Assembly: GCF_022921055.1 (NCBI RefSeq)
Contig: NZ_CP095062.1
Coordinates: 266,359 to 330,358, forward strand
From: Hymenobacter volaticus
Lineage (GTDB): Bacteria > Bacteroidota > Bacteroidia > Cytophagales > Hymenobacteraceae
Direction: 5' to 3'
Length of the DNA: 64,000 nt
Shown here: in pieces, positions 9,080 through 18,660 of the stretch
Numbering within the stretch: position 1 is the first letter of the stretch
How the letters are laid out: every line of letters begins with the position of its first letter
Position numbers and translations under genes: made by a program
The notes under the pieces: model-generated
Database searches by the model: none
The model's input: the letters and a program-made list of their open reading frames with translations, nothing else
What the model was told of the DNA's origin: nothing

Positions 9080-9522
9080 AAGCAGATTCCTAATAAAAGC
9101 CTAAAGCTGTATTTGGTACAAAGCCGGTAAATCCAGCATTACTACAGACTTTGAAATAAGTAACCTCTCCAACATCACTGCCAACGTCGTAATTTCTATT
9201 TTGGGTAACTCCACTGTTAGTTCTTACTACTGACTGTAGGCAAGTTAGGTTCGCCTTTTTGCCTTATAAAAATTCATAAACCAAGCTAAAGTGCACTCCC
9301 TCAGGTCACTTTAGTTTAGTTGGAGTAAACCGGTATACTAGCATCAGCGCGGCAAGAGCCAAAACCGCCACGTATCATCAATTACTATGTAAAGTTTATA
9401 AAGACTTGCAGATAAGTAGTTTAGGGCAGGTAATACTGGAGATGTGGACCCCATGGTAAGGGTATATTTAGTGCATGTAGAAAAAAAATGCACCCTTTTC
9501 AACAACTTATCGTTGGCCAGGT
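9080..9522. other. Intergenic, no gene seen
   Basis: Upstream regions of the GAF gene and of the small gene at 9523. No ORF with family features and no stable hairpin that I can defend. Confidence 0.45.
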
Positions 9523-9735
9523 ATGTCGACATCCCCTAAACGCCCGCGTCCGCGCAAACCCAGTGAAGTTGCAGCCCCTATCGTATCACATGCCGACCAG
9601 TTGGTTGCGCTACATCAGCGAGAAGAGGGCAAAACTGTTATGTATAAGCAGGATGCGTGGGGCCACATTGAAACCCGCTTTGTGCGCACCCAGAACGTAA
9701 AAGCCTGGGAAGCCAAAGGATTTTTCGTGCGCTAA
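9523..9735 (+). CDS. Small hypothetical protein
   Basis: A 70-residue basic protein with a Pro/Arg-rich start and a compact second half (KTVMYKQDAWGHIETRF followed by VRTQNVKAWEAKGFFVR). I do not recognise a family. The gene looks real because a Rho-independent terminator follows 25 bp after its stop codon, and the composition is like neighbouring genes. A second overlapping frame from 9488 has no such support. Confidence 0.6.
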   Translation: MSTSPKRPRPRKPSEVAAPIVSHADQLVALHQREEGKTVMYKQDAWGHIETRFVRTQNVKAWEAKGFFVR

Positions 9736-9760
9736 CTGCCCCGTTATCCTAAGTTAAATG

Positions 9761-9786
9761 CCTCAATTATGTAATTGAGGCTTTTT
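9761..9786 (+). terminator. Rho-independent terminator of the small gene at 9523
   Basis: CCTCAATTA and TAATTGAGG pair (9761-9769 with 9772-9780), followed by CTTTTT. Confidence 0.8.
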
Positions 9787-10046
9787 GGTGTGTCCACCCA
9801 TGCCGGTCGAACACAGAAGTTATACACCTATATTTTCTGTGTTCCTCTAGCGCTACCGTGGGGTGAAGGTATAGTGCTTCGGCAGAGCTTACCGAGGGTA
9901 GGGGAGAGGCAGAGGTACTATGGTTAACGGGGATGTTTTCAAATTCCAGCCGTAACCTTGCATAAAGTATCTCACTTTATCTGCTGCGTCCGTTGCTTAC
10001 CTCGTGCACTTGAAGGTAGTAGAGGCGTGGCAGGCCGACTCAAAGC
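9787..10046. other. Intergenic with a 9-bp hairpin
   Basis: GAACACAGA (9809-9817) pairs with TCTGTGTTC (9836-9844). The first arm happens to match a 5S rRNA core segment, but the rest of a 5S gene is absent. No ORF. Confidence 0.4.
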
Positions 10047-10625
10047 ATGCGAACCAGACTACGTAGGCACGCCCGCCGCATCAAAGTAATTGTCTATCAA
10101 GAAACGCTATTTGACTACGAAGAGCATCTATGGACGTTCCTGGGGGCGTTTTTGGGAATTGGTTTAGTAGGCTTACTGAATCGTTATCGGTTGCCTGCAT
10201 CCGATGCTCCCTTACTTATTGGTTCTTTTGGCGCTTCTTCGGTGCTGATTTATGGCGTAATCAACAGCCCGTTGGCGCAGCCGCGCAACCTCATTGGCGG
10301 ACACGTGCTTAGTGCCCTTATTGGCGTGACGATGAACCAGTTGCTGCCGCAAGAGCAATGGCTGGCTGGGGCATTAGCCGTTTCGCTTTCTATTGTGGTT
10401 ATGCAAATCACCAAAACCTTGCACCCACCCGGCGGAGCTACGGCTCTGATTGCCATTATCGGCTCTACGCAACTCAAGGCCCTTGGCTATTGGTACGTGC
10501 TGGTGCCAGTTCTATCGGGTGTGCTGATACTGCTGTTGGTCGCTATGCTAGTGAACAATATAACTCCCACGCGCCACTACCCAACCAACAAGCACTGGTA
10601 CCGGTTCTGGCAACGCAAGTACTGA
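10047..10625 (+). CDS. HPP family integral membrane protein
   Basis: This 192-residue protein has a basic N-terminus, then four to five hydrophobic helices. The signature KTLHPPGGATALIA lies at about 123-136 with HPP at 126-128, and the family's SPLAQPRNLIGGH segment is at 74-86. HPP proteins are inner-membrane proteins; some plant and cyanobacterial members transport nitrite, but bacterial roles are mostly untested. It stands alone, convergent with the Crp/Fnr gene downstream. Confidence 0.85.
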   Translation: MRTRLRRHARRIKVIVYQETLFDYEEHLWTFLGAFLGIGLVGLLNRYRLPASDAPLLIGSFGASSVLIYGVINSPLAQPRNLIGGHVLSALIGVTMNQLLPQEQWLAGALAVSLSIVVMQITKTLHPPGGATALIAIIGSTQLKALGYWYVLVPVLSGVLILLLVAMLVNNITPTRHYPTNKHWYRFWQRKY

Positions 10626-10715
10626 AAACGTCGACTACATAGGCTCGTGGCAAGGTCGACACAACAGTGCAAATCTTTGCTGCTAGCCAGTGGAAAACCC
10701 AATCGAGAGGTTGAG

Positions 10716-11297
10716 CTAAGCGGGCTTGTTAAGATGACGCCGGATACGGCTCAGCGTCTCTGTGGTCATGCCTAGGTAGGAAGCCACCATGTGTTGCGGT
10801 ATACGCAAGGCTAATCCCGGAAACCTCTGCAGAAAGTCGCGGTATTTTTCCTCGGCTGAGTAGCTGATGGCAGAATGAATGCGGTTCTGTGAGGCCATGA
10901 AGCTACGGTGCAAGATACTGTTGATCAGCTGGTTGAATACCGGTAGCTCTTGCCGTAGCTGGTTGAAATCTTCTTTCCTAATCAGCACGACGTCCGAATC
11001 TTCGACGGCGTCAATGTTGTAGCGGGAAGGCTGGCCTGTGGTGAGGCTTTCTTGGTCGCCGGTCCACCAGTTTTCAACCGCAAAATTTAAAATATGCTCT
11101 GTCCCTTTGCTGTCCATGGTGTAGCTCCGCATGCAGCCTTTGGCCACAAACGCATTGTAGGTCCAAACGTCGCCGGCTTGCAACAGGTATTGGTGTTTGC
11201 GTAGGGTTCTAATTAAACAAGCCGCCTGAATACGTTGGAGTTCATCGGCTGTAAAGTCGGCCTTACTCAGCAAGTATTTCGCAAACACATCAAACAT
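10716..11297 (-). CDS. Crp/Fnr family transcriptional regulator
   Basis: This is a 193-residue regulator with a cyclic-nucleotide-binding-like N-terminal beta domain (about 20-120, with KHQYLLQAGD and FVAKGCMRSY) and a C-terminal winged helix (IPQHMVASYLGMTTETLSRIRRHL). It has no Cys cluster for an iron-sulfur centre, so it is not a true Fnr oxygen sensor. I prefer the Met at 11297; an alternative start at 11321 adds eight poorly conserved residues. The upstream gene on the same strand is an SDR oxidoreductase whose promoter carries FNR-like boxes, so this protein may regulate it. A 13-bp inverted repeat overlaps its own start region. Confidence 0.85.
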   Translation of the reverse strand: MFDVFAKYLLSKADFTADELQRIQAACLIRTLRKHQYLLQAGDVWTYNAFVAKGCMRSYTMDSKGTEHILNFAVENWWTGDQESLTTGQPSRYNIDAVEDSDVVLIRKEDFNQLRQELPVFNQLINSILHRSFMASQNRIHSAISYSAEEKYRDFLQRFPGLALRIPQHMVASYLGMTTETLSRIRRHLNKPA

Positions 11298-11363
11298 AAA
11301 CGGGACAAGGCAGAAGCACACGCAAAGAAATAGCTTTTGCGGTTATTCGGCCTTGTCCCGTTT
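11298..11363. promoter_or_regulatory. Inverted repeat at the 5' end of the Crp/Fnr gene
   Basis: AAACGGGACAAGG (11298-11310) and CCTTGTCCCGTTT (11351-11363) are exact complements 40 bases apart. A smaller inner pair (CGCAAA near 11321 with TTTGCG near 11336) can stack inside. In a transcript it would form a long hairpin at or over the start codon; as DNA it could be an operator. Role inferred. Confidence 0.5.
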
Positions 11364-11551
11364 GTAAGTGTGTTCTGGCTCCTAGCCTAGTATCTACACT
11401 GTAGTTTAATACAATAAGTTGAGTGCACAGCCAAGGTGAAGCGAAATGGGCTGTAGACTTTCTAGCGCCAACATAGCTACCCTTATAGTCTGGCAAAAGA
11501 ATGAATTGAGCATAGCTACGCCGGCAACTTTTCGGTAACTGGCGCCGCTCT

Positions 11552-12409
11552 TTAGGCAGTGTATTTAGCGAGCCACTTGGCTTTGATAGTTGCCCGAGCG
11601 TCAATGAATTCCTGGTCCGTACCCTCGGCAATGGCGTCGAGTGGGAAGCGGAGCGGACGCGTGCCATCAGTCATGTTCACTAATGTTAGTACCCCATCGG
11701 CGATAGTTTGCGGATTCATTTGGTAGGCAGCCATTTTGCCGAATAAGCCGGCACCTATGGCATTAAACCTCTGGACGGCTGCGTCGCCGTACTCAGCGGC
11801 AATGGCCGCGTTGTCGGCGTTGAGGCCGGTTTTGTCGCCGTTGTTCATTTCCGTTGGATACACCCCCGGCTGGATGCTGACGTTCTCGATGTTATAGTCG
11901 CGCAACTCTTCCTGCAAGCCTTCTGTGATACTTTCCACCGCAAACTTCGACGCCAAGTAAGGAATCATAAACGGTAAAGTGTGGCCGCTGGCCCCGGACG
12001 TGAGGTTGATGACGAGCCCACTACGTGCTTGGCGCATAGCAGGCAGCACTGCCTGATACGTGCGAACAACACCGTAGAAATTCACTTCGAACATGCGGCG
12101 AATTTGGTCCAGCGAATACGCTTCCACTAACCCAAAACCCGAGACACCCGCGTTGTTGACCAATACATCGATGCGGCCATGCTTGTTTAGTACATGCGCC
12201 ACAGCTTGCTGCACTGATTCATCGCTGGTTACATCCAATTCCACTACCTCCACGTGGGGTAGTGCGCCCAACTCTTGAGCTACAGCTGCGTTTTTGCTCG
12301 TTGTGCTTCGCATACCCGCTACTACGTGGTGGCCAGCCGCTGCCAAGGTGGTCGTCATTAGTTTACCAAAGCCGGTGCTAGTGCCAGTTATTAAAATGAT
12401 TTTAGACAT
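11552..12409 (-). CDS. Short-chain dehydrogenase/reductase (classical SDR)
   Basis: This 285-residue Rossmann-fold oxidoreductase has the cofactor motif TGTSTGFG (8-15), NNAG (85-88), Ser138 and the catalytic YLASK (Tyr151, Lys155). The PGVYPTEMNN segment after the catalytic pair is usual for this class. Substrate cannot be read from sequence. Arg34 in AGMRST suggests NADP preference. The gene stands 85 bp or more from two FNR-like boxes at 12511-12548, and the Crp/Fnr gene follows on the same strand. Confidence 0.88.
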   Translation of the reverse strand: MSKIILITGTSTGFGKLMTTTLAAAGHHVVAGMRSTTSKNAAVAQELGALPHVEVVELDVTSDESVQQAVAHVLNKHGRIDVLVNNAGVSGFGLVEAYSLDQIRRMFEVNFYGVVRTYQAVLPAMRQARSGLVINLTSGASGHTLPFMIPYLASKFAVESITEGLQEELRDYNIENVSIQPGVYPTEMNNGDKTGLNADNAAIAAEYGDAAVQRFNAIGAGLFGKMAAYQMNPQTIADGVLTLVNMTDGTRPLRFPLDAIAEGTDQEFIDARATIKAKWLAKYTA

Positions 12410-12510
12410 GACGTTTCACTTGTCGTTGCTTACAAACGGATAAGACTTCACGGCCGCCATAGCCGGGTCATTCCGATAGCACAAAGTTGAGTCAAGCCTA
12501 ATCCAGAGCC

Positions 12511-12548
12511 TTTGACATTTATCAAAAAGCCAATTGATAAATGTCAAA
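12511..12548. promoter_or_regulatory. Pair of inverted FNR/Crp-like boxes upstream of the SDR gene
   Basis: TTGACATTTATCAA (12512-12525) and its reverse complement TTGATAAATGTCAA (12534-12547) form a 15-bp perfect inverted repeat with an 8-base spacer. Each arm by itself fits the FNR-type pattern TTGAT-N4-ATCAA with one mismatch. It is about 100 bp upstream of the SDR start. The Crp/Fnr protein encoded at 10716-11297 is the natural candidate to bind it. Confidence 0.6.
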
Positions 12549-12702
12549 AGGCTACACGCAGTATGCTTAGGATCAGTCTATTAGTACTAAGGTAGACAGC
12601 AGGTTCTCTTCAAGCTGAAGCTAGAAGTACGCTAATCCAGGCACGACGAGTGCGAACTGATAAAGTAAGACTATCGTGAATGGAGAACTCCTGTCACACA
12701 AA

Positions 12703-13443
12703 TTACAGTGGTCCAAACAGCGCATAGCAGAGCGCGACGGTGCCTGCACCCACGAGCGTATTGAGCGTGTTCACGGCATTATTGGAAAGCATCCCTTGGC
12801 GCTCCAGCGTGGCACCAAGCACAGAATCAGCTAGGTTGCCAATGGCACCCGCCAACAAAACCCACCCAAAGCCCCAATGCCAGCCCAGCCCAATACTATA
12901 GACACTCGCAATAATGGCACTACCCACCAGCCCCAGCGCTGTGCCTTCCAGACTAACCACCCCGTCGCGCCCCCGCACATCGGGGCGTAGCGTGAGGATG
13001 TGGTAGAAACGTCGCCCATACACATTGCCCAACTCCGAGGAAAGGGTGTCGGCAGTAGCGGCGGCCAAGCTACCAGCTAGCAATAGTTGGAAAAACTGCG
13101 CGTGGGCAGGTAGCAGCCAGCTTAACAAGCCCGCTCCGCTAGCCACGCCTGCATTCGCCAAGGCCTGGGCGGCAGTTCGGCGCCCTTGGTTTGCTTCCGC
13201 TAAACCGAGACGTTGCTTGTCGAGTCGTTTCCAAGCTGAGGCCGCCGAACCAAGCAGAAAGAAAACTGCTAGGAGTGCCAAGCCAGTAAAGCCCGCGCCC
13301 AGAAACAGTAAGACGCCCAGCAAGCCACCGGTAGCAGCGCCGAGCAAGGTTAATTTGCCGGTCCGCACGCTATAAGTCATGCCTGCGCCCAACACTAGCA
13401 GCACAACAAACCAGGAAAGCAAAGGTGATAGAGAAGCAAACAC
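12703..13443 (-). CDS. DUF92 family integral membrane protein
   Basis: This 246-residue polytopic membrane protein has about six hydrophobic helices. Family features are the ADTLSSELGNVYG segment (about 130-142), DGVVSLEGTALGLVG (about 160-174), and NLADSVLGATLERQGMLSNNAVN near the end. DUF92 members include plant VTE6 phytyl-phosphate kinase-related proteins; the bacterial role is unknown. Single-gene unit on the minus strand. Confidence 0.85.
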   Translation of the reverse strand: MFASLSPLLSWFVVLLVLGAGMTYSVRTGKLTLLGAATGGLLGVLLFLGAGFTGLALLAVFFLLGSAASAWKRLDKQRLGLAEANQGRRTAAQALANAGVASGAGLLSWLLPAHAQFFQLLLAGSLAAATADTLSSELGNVYGRRFYHILTLRPDVRGRDGVVSLEGTALGLVGSAIIASVYSIGLGWHWGFGWVLLAGAIGNLADSVLGATLERQGMLSNNAVNTLNTLVGAGTVALCYALFGPL

Positions 13444-13577
13444 GAGTACCAGCTACAAGAGCTGCAAGGTAGGATGCCAGCACACATCAAAGCAACGAGC
13501 CGGATCTAGCATACCGCAGGCTAGACTTTTATCTGATTGCAAGTACTGGAAATTGTATGCCCTCGCGCTCAAGCTCA

Positions 13578-14528
13578 TTATCGGTTTGGCTGAACGGCGG
13601 TTGCTCTGGCCGGTGTTGGTCGAAGTAAAAGGAATAAGATAAGCCAGAAAAATAAGGCCGCTCCCGCCTGTGAAAAAGACAGCGAATAGTCGGCGGTAAT
13701 AAAGTCGTTTAGGCTAGCATCATACAATACCGCAAGTTGGGTAGCGCCAGCGTTTAAGCGGCCGTAATCGGCTTCGGTGATGGCCACGACTCGTTGCTGG
13801 TTTTTAAAAGGGAATGTAGCCTGGTAGGTATACCAATGATACTTGCGGCCATGCGAAAGACGGTCGGTGTCTACTACCGTAACCTCTGTTTTTTGGCCGT
13901 TGCGTTTTAGTTGGGTGCCGTACTGATAATACTGAAAGGCATCGTAAGTAAGAAACAAAGCCATGAATCCAAGCCCAGTAACGAACAGCGCTCGGGCGAT
14001 GGTTTGAATAAAAGTCAGCCCGGTCAGACGCACCAGAACACCGCCTCCCACAAAAAACAAGGCCAGCATAAGCAAAACAAACAGCGCTAATGCCTTGGTT
14101 TCGCGGGAAAAGTCGGCTACCACACTCCAGTTGATCAACCGAGAAACCACGCGAGTGTCATCAGCAATCGGCGCCCGTTGGAGTTGTCCAAACCGGTCCG
14201 ACTGCTGGTGATAAAGTAAGGTGACTCGGTCTCCTTCCGACAGCCAGAGCGTATCAGACACGTAACGAGTTTCGTAAGCTTGGTTGTGGTGCGTGAACCC
14301 GATGTAGACGGCATTGCCAAGCACATCCCATAAGGCGCGGGATGTACGGTCGGCCCGCTTGATCTGCACGGTTACCGGCTCACCTTGACTTTGAAGTTGA
14401 GTTTGGAATACTTCTTCCTGATAGAAGTGCCACGCTAGCATCACGGCCACACCCAATAAGGCAGTCAGTAGGATTCCCCAAACCAGCTGGTATAGGCCTC
14501 CCAGGAAACGAAAGAACTGCTGTAACAT
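13578..14528 (-). CDS. Membrane protein, DUF3592-like
   Basis: This 316-residue protein has an N-terminal helix (about 13-33), a soluble domain of about 110 residues, two central helices (145-165 and 178-200), another soluble domain (YTYQATFPFKNQQRVV) and a last helix near 285-303. The repeated small beta domains that describe a velocity of text like YETRYVSDTLWLSEGDRV resemble DUF3592. No catalytic motif. It is convergent or isolated with no operon partner. Confidence 0.6.
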   Translation of the reverse strand: MLQQFFRFLGGLYQLVWGILLTALLGVAVMLAWHFYQEEVFQTQLQSQGEPVTVQIKRADRTSRALWDVLGNAVYIGFTHHNQAYETRYVSDTLWLSEGDRVTLLYHQQSDRFGQLQRAPIADDTRVVSRLINWSVVADFSRETKALALFVLLMLALFFVGGGVLVRLTGLTFIQTIARALFVTGLGFMALFLTYDAFQYYQYGTQLKRNGQKTEVTVVDTDRLSHGRKYHWYTYQATFPFKNQQRVVAITEADYGRLNAGATQLAVLYDASLNDFITADYSLSFSQAGAALFFWLILFLLLRPTPARATAVQPNR

Positions 14529-15022
14529 CAGACGGCGCAGATTTAGCTTCTTTCAACTCTCGCTCTGTGCGGTATAAGCGGCCGTGTGCTTAGCTGAAGT
14601 TGGGCAACACAGCAGATAGATTTCCAAAAAGCCGTGCCCTGTAATACACTGGAGGGCAAAAGCTATTACAATATAGTAAGTATCTAATGAATAAAAGTTA
14701 GCTCAGGCTGCAAGGCTAGAAATGCTGGGGCAGGATGGCGATGCTTTTTCTTGCACACCATGGTAAGGGGCACTGTGCTGGTTGACAATGAATTGCTAGG
14801 AGCACACCATAATTCCTACTGCTAAAAGCACTTAGTTGCAATCTTCGTTTAGCACTCGGATAACTCCAGCACTTGCATTCTCCGCCCAATCTGCATGAAC
14901 TTGCTCAGCTAACTTACTTCAGCTTGATAGATAACTGCTTTTAGTGACAGGTAGCCAGTACATTACATTTAGTCCAGCGTCCGGCTTTAAATAATGGTAG
15001 GGGCAGCGAGCCTATAGTTAAC
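14529..15022. other. Intergenic, no gene seen
   Basis: About 490 bases with no ORF of note on either strand and no clear repeat. Confidence 0.5.
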
Positions 15023-15247
15023 TCAGCGCTTAGGTAAGCGCTGGGACTGCAAGCGGACAACTTGCTCCAAGGTTAATTCGCCCCGTACATAGCGCTGGAG
15101 CAAATCTAGGGTTGCTAAACTCACTTGGGGTATCCCAGCATCTGCAATGCCAACTAGATTCTCAGCTTTTCTCAAGCGTTGTAGCCAGTTCTCCCTTTCA
15201 ACCGACGAAAGCATAGCCGGTGGAGCTTGAAAGTATAATTGATTCAT
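15023..15247 (-). CDS. Small hypothetical protein, antitoxin VbhA-like in pattern
   Basis: An approximately 74-residue helical protein (80 if the Met at 15265 is used). The second half, VSLATLDLLQRYVRGELTLE, has the shape of the short helical module of VbhA-type antitoxins and of similar antitoxin-only genes. No Fic toxin is next to it, so the role is open. It looks real from composition but has no strong family hit by eye. Confidence 0.45.
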   Translation of the reverse strand: MNQLYFQAPPAMLSSVERENWLQRLRKAENLVGIADAGIPQVSLATLDLLQRYVRGELTLEQVVRLQSQRLPKR

Positions 15248-15265
15248 TGACTTAATAAAATGCAA

Positions 15266-15638
15266 TAGCTTGTTTTCGCTTCTTAGTAAATATAAAACAA
15301 CTAGTAACAGCCTAAACAGTCGTGAGAGGTAAATTTATTGAAATTTTTATTCAGAGAATTCCCGAACTACACACCAAGCATTTCCGTGATATGCAATAAC
15401 CGAACCGAATACGCAGCCATTTGAGAATCGAAACCTGAGGGTAAGAACGAATGGTTGTTTGATGCATTCAACTTATGCGGCGTAACCGCAGCTCGTCATC
15501 AGGTAAGACAAGTAAGTAGAGTTGGCAGATGAGGTTTGTGTAGCCAGCTTATGCTTGCCAAGCTATACGTCTCTGGGTGGCCAATAAGGGGTATTTTTCA
15601 AGGCGGCAGGCTCGCTTGAATGTTTTATCTTTGAGTAG
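15266..15638. other. Upstream region of the hybrid regulator, no gene seen
   Basis: AT-rich near 15266-15370, then mixed. Probably contains the promoter of the hybrid sensor gene; no box I can assign. Confidence 0.4.
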
Positions 15639-18478
15639 TTGCTTGGCTTTCCCACCCACTGCACCGCGCAACCTTCTTTGAACAGTTTGCCACTCTTCCG
15701 ATTTCGATTGTTTCTGTTGTTGGCGCCCATATGGTCGTTGCTGGCGGGTTGCGCTCAATCGGTGCAGCGACCCGCTTACCGGATTGGGTTTTCGCAGTAC
15801 AGCGTGACAGGTCCGTGGCGCCGCTCTATGCTCGAAGGCATGGAACGGGAGCTCAGCTTCCATCCGGAAGTGCAGCTGCAAATGTTGAATGCGGAAAACA
15901 ACAGCCGCCGCCAGCAGCAGCAGATAAAAGAGTTGATACGCAGTAACATCGACCTACTTATAGTCTCGCCCTACGAAGCAGAGCCTTTGACTCCGGCCGT
16001 AGAGGAAGCCTTCGAGCGCGGTATCCCAGTGGTGCTGCTCGATCGGCGTATTAAATCCGATAAGTATACTGCGTATGTAGGAGGCAACAACGAAGAAGTA
16101 GGCGAGCTAGCGGCCCGGTTCGCGGCTCGTCTCTTACACCAGCAGGGCGACATCATCGAGATATTAGGGTTGCCGGGTTCGTCGGCTGCTTCCGGCCGCC
16201 ACCAAGGCTTTATCCGGGCATTGGCCACTTCGCCGGGAATGCATGTAGTGAGCCAGATAAATGGCACGTGGGAAAAAGCAGCCCTGAAGCCCGCGCTAAC
16301 CGCCGCCTTGAAGGCGCACCCGGGTGTGACCCTGATTTTTTCGCACAACGACGGCATGGCCCGCGGCGCTTATGAAGTATGCCAGGAACTAGGGCTAACC
16401 AAGCAGGTTCGCATCATTGGTGTAGACGGGCTGGTGGGCAAAGGCCGGGGCTTGGACTTGGTGCAGCAAGGCGTACTAACGGCTACGGTGCAGTATACGC
16501 CTGGCGGCGAGGAAGCAATCCGGACGGCGCTGAAGATACTAAACAAAGAGCCCTTCCAGCGCGAAAACATCCTGGGTACGTTGCTGATTGACTCCACCAA
16601 TGTGCTGGACATGCAGCAGCTAACCGATAAGCGCGACATCGAGCGGCAACATCGGTTGTTGCAAAGCCTGCGCGCCACCTATGCCAGCCAGCAAAGCATC
16701 TTGTATGGTTTGATAGCCACGCTATTTGGTGCGGTGGTATTGGGTGCTTTTGCGTGGCATTCGGCGCGCCGCAACCGCCAGATCAACCAGCAATTAGCTG
16801 ATCAAAACGCCGAAAACGTTAAGATCAACCATCAATTAGTAAAGCAAAACGAAGAGATTTTGTCGCAGCGTAACCAGCTGGAGCTGTTGGCCCAACAAGC
16901 CCGCGCCGATACCGAAGCCAAGCTGCGCTTTTTCACCAACTTCTCCCACGAGCTTCGCACGCCTCTGACGCTGATTCTGGGCCCTGTGGAAGAACTCTTG
17001 ACTAGTAGCCCCGATCTGACGATGGCTCAGCAGCAAGATCTGACTTTAGTGCGCCGTAACACCCAGCGTTTGCTCCAACTAGTCAATCAGCTGCTAGACT
17101 TCCGCAAAATTGAGGTCGGTAAAATGGCGGTGCGCGCCACCGAAGGCAACCTAGTGGCTTTTGTGCGCGACATCGTGGACTTGTTTGAAAAGCCGGCCCG
17201 GCAACGGGGCGTGCGCATCAAGTTTATGGCGGCCGAACCCGAGTTAACGGCTTGGTTTGACGGCAACGTGCTTGATAAGGTGTTTTTCAACTTGCTATCC
17301 AATGCCCTTAAGTTCACCCCCGACCAAGGCCAGATAACCATCAGTCTACAAGCCAGCAGCGACAATCGGGCGTTGCGGGTGAGCGTGGCCGACACTGGCC
17401 GGGCATTAGCGAGCAAGACCGGGCGCACATTTTCGAGTGGTTTTACCAAGGCGACCAGGAAGTGGGTGCGAAAGGCTCGGGTATGGGGCTGGCCTTGGCG
17501 CAGGGTTTGGTGCGCTTACACCAAGGCCAACTCACATTCAGCAGCCGAGTGGGCCAAGGCAGCACGTTTGTAGTGACGTTGCCCCGTGAATTGCCCGAAA
17601 ACTTACGCGCCACTGGCAGCATGACTCCTACCAACTTTGCGTTGCAGGAACCCGAAACCATCGTCAGCAATTTCGACGCTGAGGTGAAAGAGCCTGCACC
17701 AGAAACGGAAAGCGAGACACTGGTACTCGTCATCGAAGACAACGCAGAAGTCAACGACTTTGTAGCCCGCAAGCTGCGCCCGCATTTCCGAGTGGAAAGC
17801 GCCACCGACGGCCATACCGGCTTGCGCCTAGCCACCGACCTGATACCCGACCTGATTGTGTGCGACGTAATGATGCCTGGTCTAACCGGCTTGGAAGTGG
17901 TAACACAATTGCGCGAAGATTGGCGGACTTCGCACATTCCGGTGGTGCTGCTTACGGCTCGCAACGCGCCCGAGCAGCAAGTGGAAGGCGTGCAGGCCGG
18001 CGCCGACCTCTACCTGACCAAGCCATTCAACCCTACCTTCCTGCTCGAAAGCTTGCGCACCTTGCTGGCTAACCGTAACCGACAGCGCGAACATTTTCGT
18101 CGTCAGTTGTCGGTGGCGGCTGTGGCACCGGCTGCCAATCCCGATCAAAAGTTTGTGGCCGACCTTACGGCCATTGTGGAAGCCAACCTCACCAAAGCTA
18201 ATCTCGGCGTAGAGGACGTGGCCCGCAGCCTGGGCATCTCGCGGATGCAGCTTTACCGTAAGGTGAAGGCTGTGCTCGGCACGGGTGTCACCGACTTCAT
18301 TCAGAACTTGCGCCTAAGCAAAGCCCGCGACTTGTTGCTCGACGAATCGCTCACGATTACCGACGTTGCCTACGAAACCGGTTTCTCTTCGCTGTCTTAT
18401 TTCTCGACCAGCTTCAAGGCCCGTTACCAACTTTCTCCTTCTGAGTTCCGGGCTTTGCAGCTAGCCCCGCCTAACTGA
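15639..18478 (+). CDS. Hybrid two-component system regulator with periplasmic sugar-binding sensor (frameshifted)
   Basis: Joined, this is a 946-residue one-protein signalling system. In order: a hydrophobic anchor (18-38); a LacI/ribose-type periplasmic binding domain (about 45-325, with VSPYEAEPLTPAVEEAF, VVLLDRR and IIGVDG); a transmembrane helix (353-374); a coiled coil; HisKA with FSHELRTPL (His437); HATPase; a receiver (VLVIEDN, VCDVMMPG) and an AraC helix-turn-helix (FSSLSYFSTSFKARY). The frame breaks at the GGG run 17401-17403 in the HATPase G box; one added G restores DTGRGISEQD. It is comparable to the Bacteroides fructose sensor BT1754. The start is uncertain: 15639 is TTG. It lies just upstream of the SusCD cluster, which it probably activates. 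Confidence 0.85.
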
Positions 18479-18510
18479 AAGATTTGTTGAAACACGTGTT
18501 ACAAAATTAC

Positions 18511-18540
18511 AACCGAGCTTAGTTTAGGCTCGGTTTTTTA
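18511..18540 (+). terminator. Rho-independent terminator of the hybrid regulator gene
   Basis: AACCGAGC (18511-18518) pairs with GCTCGGTT (18528-18535), and the T-run continues to 18539. Confidence 0.85.
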
Positions 18541-18660
18541 TTGTTTAACTAATTGATTAAAAGTGATTTGAATAAAATTTGCGGTTTGAACAGTATTTGA
18601 AAGAAATCAGCAAACAGCAAGCAGGAGTAGGGGTGCACATTTGTGGAAACCACTGCCGAA

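Noticed and set aside
9788..9920. Partial match to 5S rRNA (CGAACACAGAAGTTA at 9808-9822)
   Set aside because: Only this 15-base core matches well; the same bases form a local hairpin with 9836-9844 and the conserved outer helices of 5S rRNA are missing.
11290..11667. 125-residue minus-strand frame over the Crp/SDR junction
   Set aside because: It overlaps the ends of two recognised genes in another frame and has no family features.
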